From NCBI GenBank assembly GCA_907164885.2, contig OU015490.1:228209770-228273769 (forward strand): DNA of 64,000 nt, in the 5' to 3' direction. Source of the DNA: Dolomedes plantarius. Its lineage: Eukaryota; Arthropoda; Arachnida; Araneae; Dolomedidae. Below, piece after piece: positions 60,090-64,000 of this stretch (position 1 is the first letter of the stretch; each line of letters opens with the position of its first letter). The translations under genes were made by a program, and so were the position numbers. The notes beneath the pieces are model-generated. The model was not told the DNA's origin. It ran no database searches and was given only the letters and a program-made list of their open reading frames with translations.

Positions 60090-61215
60090 TTATGATTTTT
60101 TTAAATTGAATAACAATAGAATTCGTGTTTAAATAGTATTCAAAATTATATAATGAGAAAAATAAATATAATATAAATAAAATGAGAAAATAAATATAGT
60201 ATCGATTTTTTGTTATCGATCATATCATTGTTAAAAACTATGTTAAGGCTAAAGACATAATCGGAATCTTCAGTTTCACAGTTTGAAACAGAGGGAAAAA
60301 CCAACTTTCATGAAAGTTTTCTACAATTTACCGATTTTAACTGAACTTCTATTGACATTTTAATTTATTTCAAGTTAAGCGGGGGGGGGGGGATGGGCAT
60401 TGCGAAACGATCGTTGTAATCTCGTAGTACTTCATTTTGCAAATTACGTAAAAAAAATAATAATTCTACTTTACATCTGAGCCCGTTTCCTTGAAAGTTA
60501 TGATTATTATCTGAATTTTCCTGCAATATAAGATTCTAACTATTCATTTCACTATTTCTAGACACCAATATATACATTAACTGGATCTGAAAATATAACC
60601 TAACGTATAAAAGATCCATATGTATGACTCGTGCCTTCGACAGTTGACATAGAGGCAGTTTTAAGATTTCCTGGTCGCAATAGTTAACAAGAACATTACA
60701 CAATTTAAAATAAATAAATGAGGTGTTTAAAATTAATGATGGCGTTTATTAACAAAATTCACCACATACACTACAGTGTCTTTTATGTATAATAAATTCT
60801 GACCTTCAGGCATTCAGTCTTCTTTCGCATCGTATCTGGAAGTAAAATTCTAGAAAATGTGTTTTCAGTGTGAATTGGAAAGGACCTATCGCTAAAACAA
60901 ATGATCTGTCGTTAGACGAATTTGCAGATCTGACTTCAGTATTAGTGCAGAGGTAGTGAAAATGCATACAGCATTTTCTGTAATGGACCTTTTCGTTAGT
61001 TTCTTTGTTTAGTGACAATTCACATAAGGAAATTCAGATAGGTTACATTATGCTGAAAAGGCTCATTTGTAAACAATGAAAGAAAAGTTAGTTCACCGTA
61101 AACGAGTCACTAAATTTTTCTTTATATTTTCTATATTAATTTTTTGTGGTTTCTAGGCATTTTAATAATGTTTTTTTTTAAATTTCAGAAACAACCGCAT
61201 GATATTAAAAATCTA
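60090..61215. other. Non-coding stretch, nothing recognised
   Basis: AT-rich, with a G-run at 60380-60392. No supported exon or repeat terminus. Confidence 0.35.
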
Positions 61216-61440
61216 TGGTCGTAGTTTCCCAGTTGGCAAAGGCTGCGAGCTAGTGATCTGAACGTCTGTGATTCGATGCCCGTCGGTGACAAATCCGCCG
61301 CCGTGTACACTAATGGCGGCTGGTGCACGAAAAAACATGGCTGCAATGTCCTCCAAGTTCTCAAATTTGCCTCTGGAGGTGCTGGGTCAAGTGTACCGGT
61401 CTTGTCACTTGACTCGGTTCTAAATCACGGGACCGCGTTG
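61216..61440 (+). mobile_element. tRNA-derived SINE, family B (truncated)
   Basis: Head GTTTCCCAGTTGGCAAAGGC, then TGATTCGATGCCCGTCGGTG and the CACTTGACTCGG body. The 3' tail is lost or replaced after about 61440 by sequence I cannot place. Confidence 0.75.
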
Positions 61441-62073
61441 CAAGGAGTAGTGCTGTCCCCCTATACGGTGCCCCCTTAAATAAATGCCTAGCAGTCTCGC
61501 GGTGTACATACAGGCGAATGTCTAGCGACCAGTGCCTCCACGTTCGGAAAAAAAAATATAGAAAGTCTATAATTATTTATACCTGCATTTTGGTTTTAAT
61601 AAATATTTGTGCTTATAATGAATCTACAATACATTGATTCAGTTTTTGTCTTAATCTGTAAATGGTAACATCGGTCTCTCGGAAGGATAGAGTTCATACT
61701 TTTCCCGCTAGGGTGCGTAATTATCGATTTGAAACCTTCATGTTAGAGCTGTGCTTCAATTATTCCATGACCTTCGTGGTGTTTGTTTATCTTTTAATTT
61801 TGTTAACATTATCGCCTTACATTTACCATTCCAAGAAAACGCACTCCTCTTTACAGACGGATATTACTTTAAAGGTACTTATTTGGTCCGTCTATGGTCC
61901 AGGACACATTAAAAAAAATGTTATTTATTGAGTAAAAATTTTGAATTTTTTTATGAAGGTTAACAGTATAATTTGTAAACAAAATCACATCATAAAACTT
62001 CTCATAAAGTTTTTAAAAAATTTAAAATTTTTTTTTAAAAAGTGGGGTAATTTAAAACTGCTATAACTCGAAA
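61441..62073. other. Non-coding stretch; one doubtful short frame
   Basis: An 89-codon ATG frame at 61662-61931 has one hydrophobic segment (about residues 35-53) but no promoter, poly(A) signal or relatives here. I do not call it a gene. Confidence 0.35.
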
Positions 62074-62075
62074 TA

Positions 62076-62799
62076 CAGGGTGGTCATAAAAACTTTGACG
62101 ATATATGGACCTCTAGCGTCTGTTCCGTTCAACAGATCAAGATGAGATTTCAGATATAGTTATTCAGAGGTATGAGTTCGGGATTCTGTGAACGGCAACC
62201 AAGTGTCGCTCACGGTTACAGTTATAGGTACAGAAACTCGAAATTTTCGAATGGCAACGTCCACTTTTTCCCGACGTAAAATGCTCAGCGCATGCGAAAA
62301 CCCTAAAGAGCGTTGGAATGGTACGTGTATCACAAAAAACGGCTCTGCGAACGGCCTGTGATGGCACCTATGTGGAAAATATGTAATCCAAATAAAAGTT
62401 TTTTTTTGGCCGATCTGTGTTATCATCAGTGATTGGTGTCTTGCCTCTGTCACATGCAAATTTCCTCCGTGCGCCCCGATCGTGTTTTTGTTGGCAGTTC
62501 GCAGAGTTGTTTTTGGGGCGTGCCTAACGCTTCCGTTTTTTGTGTTGCAGGTATCGTTCCAGCGCTCTTTAGAGTTTTCGCATGTGCTGAGCATTTAAAG
62601 ACGGGGAAAAGTAGCCGTTACCATTCGAAAATTTCGAGTTTCTGTACCTATATCGTAACCGTGAGCGGCACTTGGTTGCCGTTCACAGAATTCCGAGCTC
62701 ATACCTGTGAATAACTGTATCTGAAATCTCATCTCGATCGGTTGAACGGTACAGCCGCTAGAGGTCCATATATCGGCAAAGTTTTTTATGACCACCCTG
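62076..62799. mobile_element. Mariner-type element with ~265-bp TIRs, TA duplication
   Basis: CAGGGTGGTCATAAAAAC begins the left end. The right end, reverse-complemented, is CAGGGTGGTCATAAAAAAC. TA flanks lie at 62074-62075 and 62800-62801. The arms remain similar for about 265 bp (62076-62345 against 62545-62799), leaving a ~200-bp centre. The two predicted frames in the arms mirror each other and are not genes. 724 bp and non-autonomous. Confidence 0.88.
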
Positions 62800-62801
62800 T
62801 A

Positions 62802-63377
62802 TTATTTGTCGAATGTCAAATTTTTTTCATTTCATTAAACAGAAATATATAGGATTTAATTTTGATTCAGCATTTTTTTAAATATTAAATTTAAAACATT
62901 TAGATTAGAAATTTTAAAAAAAAATTATGTAACTTATTTTCAAAAAAATCATAGTTTCAAAAGTAAATTTTCTTTCAAATTTACTGAATCAAAGTTGAAG
63001 TAAAATATTGGAAAAAGACGTGTTCCAAGTTTGAATCATTTATCTTTAACGGTTCTTGACTTAAAACAGTTTAAAGGCGTGATAGGGTGAAAAAACTCAT
63101 CATGCAGAGAAACGCATTTAAAACTTTAAACAAAGTTATATTAAAACTAAAACCAAGTGTAAATATATTTTATAAATCAATAATACTTCGAATACAGAGC
63201 TAAAATTAAATGAAAACTGGAAAATTACATAAGTAATGAGCTACGAAATCCAACTTAGTCTCATGGACGTATATTACTGTTACAGTGATTTCTACAGATG
63301 TTACCATTTACGGGTTAATGTAATAAATTATAACAACAGTTCTCCTTTGATAATGGCATTTTATAAATATAAATGGG
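62802..63377. other. Non-coding stretch, nothing recognised
   Basis: AT-rich. No exon or element end was seen. Confidence 0.35.
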
Positions 63378-63715
63378 CCCGAAGCATCCTAGAACTAGCG
63401 ATTTGGGCTTAGGACTGGGGGTGTTCTATTCGAATCTCGATGAATGCCATTAAGCCGGATATTTTCGCGTTAAATTCTTAGAAACGAAAGTCCTTCTTTG
63501 ATGTCATTGAGGGTGAGAGAAGGTACGAACCCCCCAGATGTCTCCCCCTGGGTGTTGCTCTATCCGAATTGAAGTGGCACTTGGCTAAAGTCGTCGTCCA
63601 ACCCTTGCAGTTACATTGTAAACTGGAGCCGCATTTCTGTCTACCCTGGAATATTCCGGCCAAGTGGGGGGTTGAGGAGAGCGCAAGTCACAACAGCAAT
63701 ATACAATTAGACAAC
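63378..63715 (+). mobile_element. tRNA-derived SINE, family C (copy 2)
   Basis: Head CTAGCGATTTGGGC...TATTCGAATCTCG (B-box-like). Shares CCCCCAGATGTCTCCCCCTGGG and GGAGCCGCATTT with the other SINE copies, and ends in CAACAGCAATA. The last phrase is also found in family B, so the families may share a 3' module. Confidence 0.75.
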
Positions 63716-64000
63716 ATTCTAGGGTTAAAAAAAAGGAAAAAGTAGAAATCTTTCGCCCTAAATATCAATGAAAAAACTATATTTATTTATAATGTAAAGA
63801 TTATTTGTTTATTGTGTGATAAGAAAAATATATTTCTAGCATTTTATTTCAATTTCAGTTAATTTAAGGAAATGGGTTCTCAAACCCAAATTGACCGCAT
63901 TCGGTGTAAAGATCTTTTATTTCAATTTGCCTTTTGATAAAAATTTGTTTAAGACTCGATTGCATGATTTTAAATAACATAAAATTCAATCCATTTTTTC

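Noticed and set aside
62160..62795. Paired frames around 62160-62594 and 62433-62714 as genes
   Set aside because: They are reciprocal readings of the two arms of the long-TIR element.

Overview
This is AT-rich eukaryotic nuclear DNA, very likely from an arthropod and possibly an arachnid. That guess rests on the overall transposon style and an animal-type CUL1 retrocopy. No marker in the window settles the species. There are no operons, Shine-Dalgarno sites or CRISPR arrays, and no credible functional tRNA or rRNA gene. Most recognisable sequence is mobile DNA in various states of decay: Tc1/mariner, pogo/Tigger, piggyBac, hAT, an unassigned RNase H-like transposon group, an I/Jockey-type LINE, and four kinds of tRNA-derived SINE, many with exact target-site duplications (TSDs).

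The host genes I can support are few. Three minus-strand genes at 4333-4926, 37538-38167 and 53163-53744 encode 193-209 aa multi-pass membrane proteins that look like diverged paralogues. Each is one intact coding exon with a 3' splice site only 5-14 nt upstream of the ATG; two also have an AATAAA shortly after the stop. I know no family for them. A fourth, unrelated plus-strand gene (17614-18096) encodes a 160 aa single-pass protein with a proline/lysine-rich tail, and has both a TATA box and an AATAAA.

Layout. 0-4 kb: a Tigger relic with a SINE inside it, and a piggyBac-like relic. 4.3-5 kb: membrane-protein gene A. 7.8-15.7 kb: a hAT relic, then two divergently oriented transposons of an unassigned group sharing the 8-bp TSD ATGTACAC. 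17-18.1 kb: a fold-back MITE and the proline-rich gene. 19.7-24.2 kb: a TTAA MITE, a hAT relic and a nearly intact DD36E Tc1/mariner element. 24.9-34.0 kb: a dead CUL1 retrocopy split by a Tigger element and by a LINE that itself carries a piggyBac element. 35.4-40.2 kb: a Tigger copy, gene B and a second Tc1 relic. 42-46.2 kb: MITEs and SINEs. 47.0-48.4 kb: a four-unit ~335-bp tandem array that looks like an amplified transposon 3' end. 50-55.4 kb: a SINE, gene C and TTAA elements. 57.6-63.7 kb: SINEs, a Tigger copy and a 724-bp long-TIR element.

The strongest second-look items are the orphan membrane-protein family, the two abutting transposons, and the four-layer nest that can be undone in silico to recover the CUL1 and RT reading frames across each junction.
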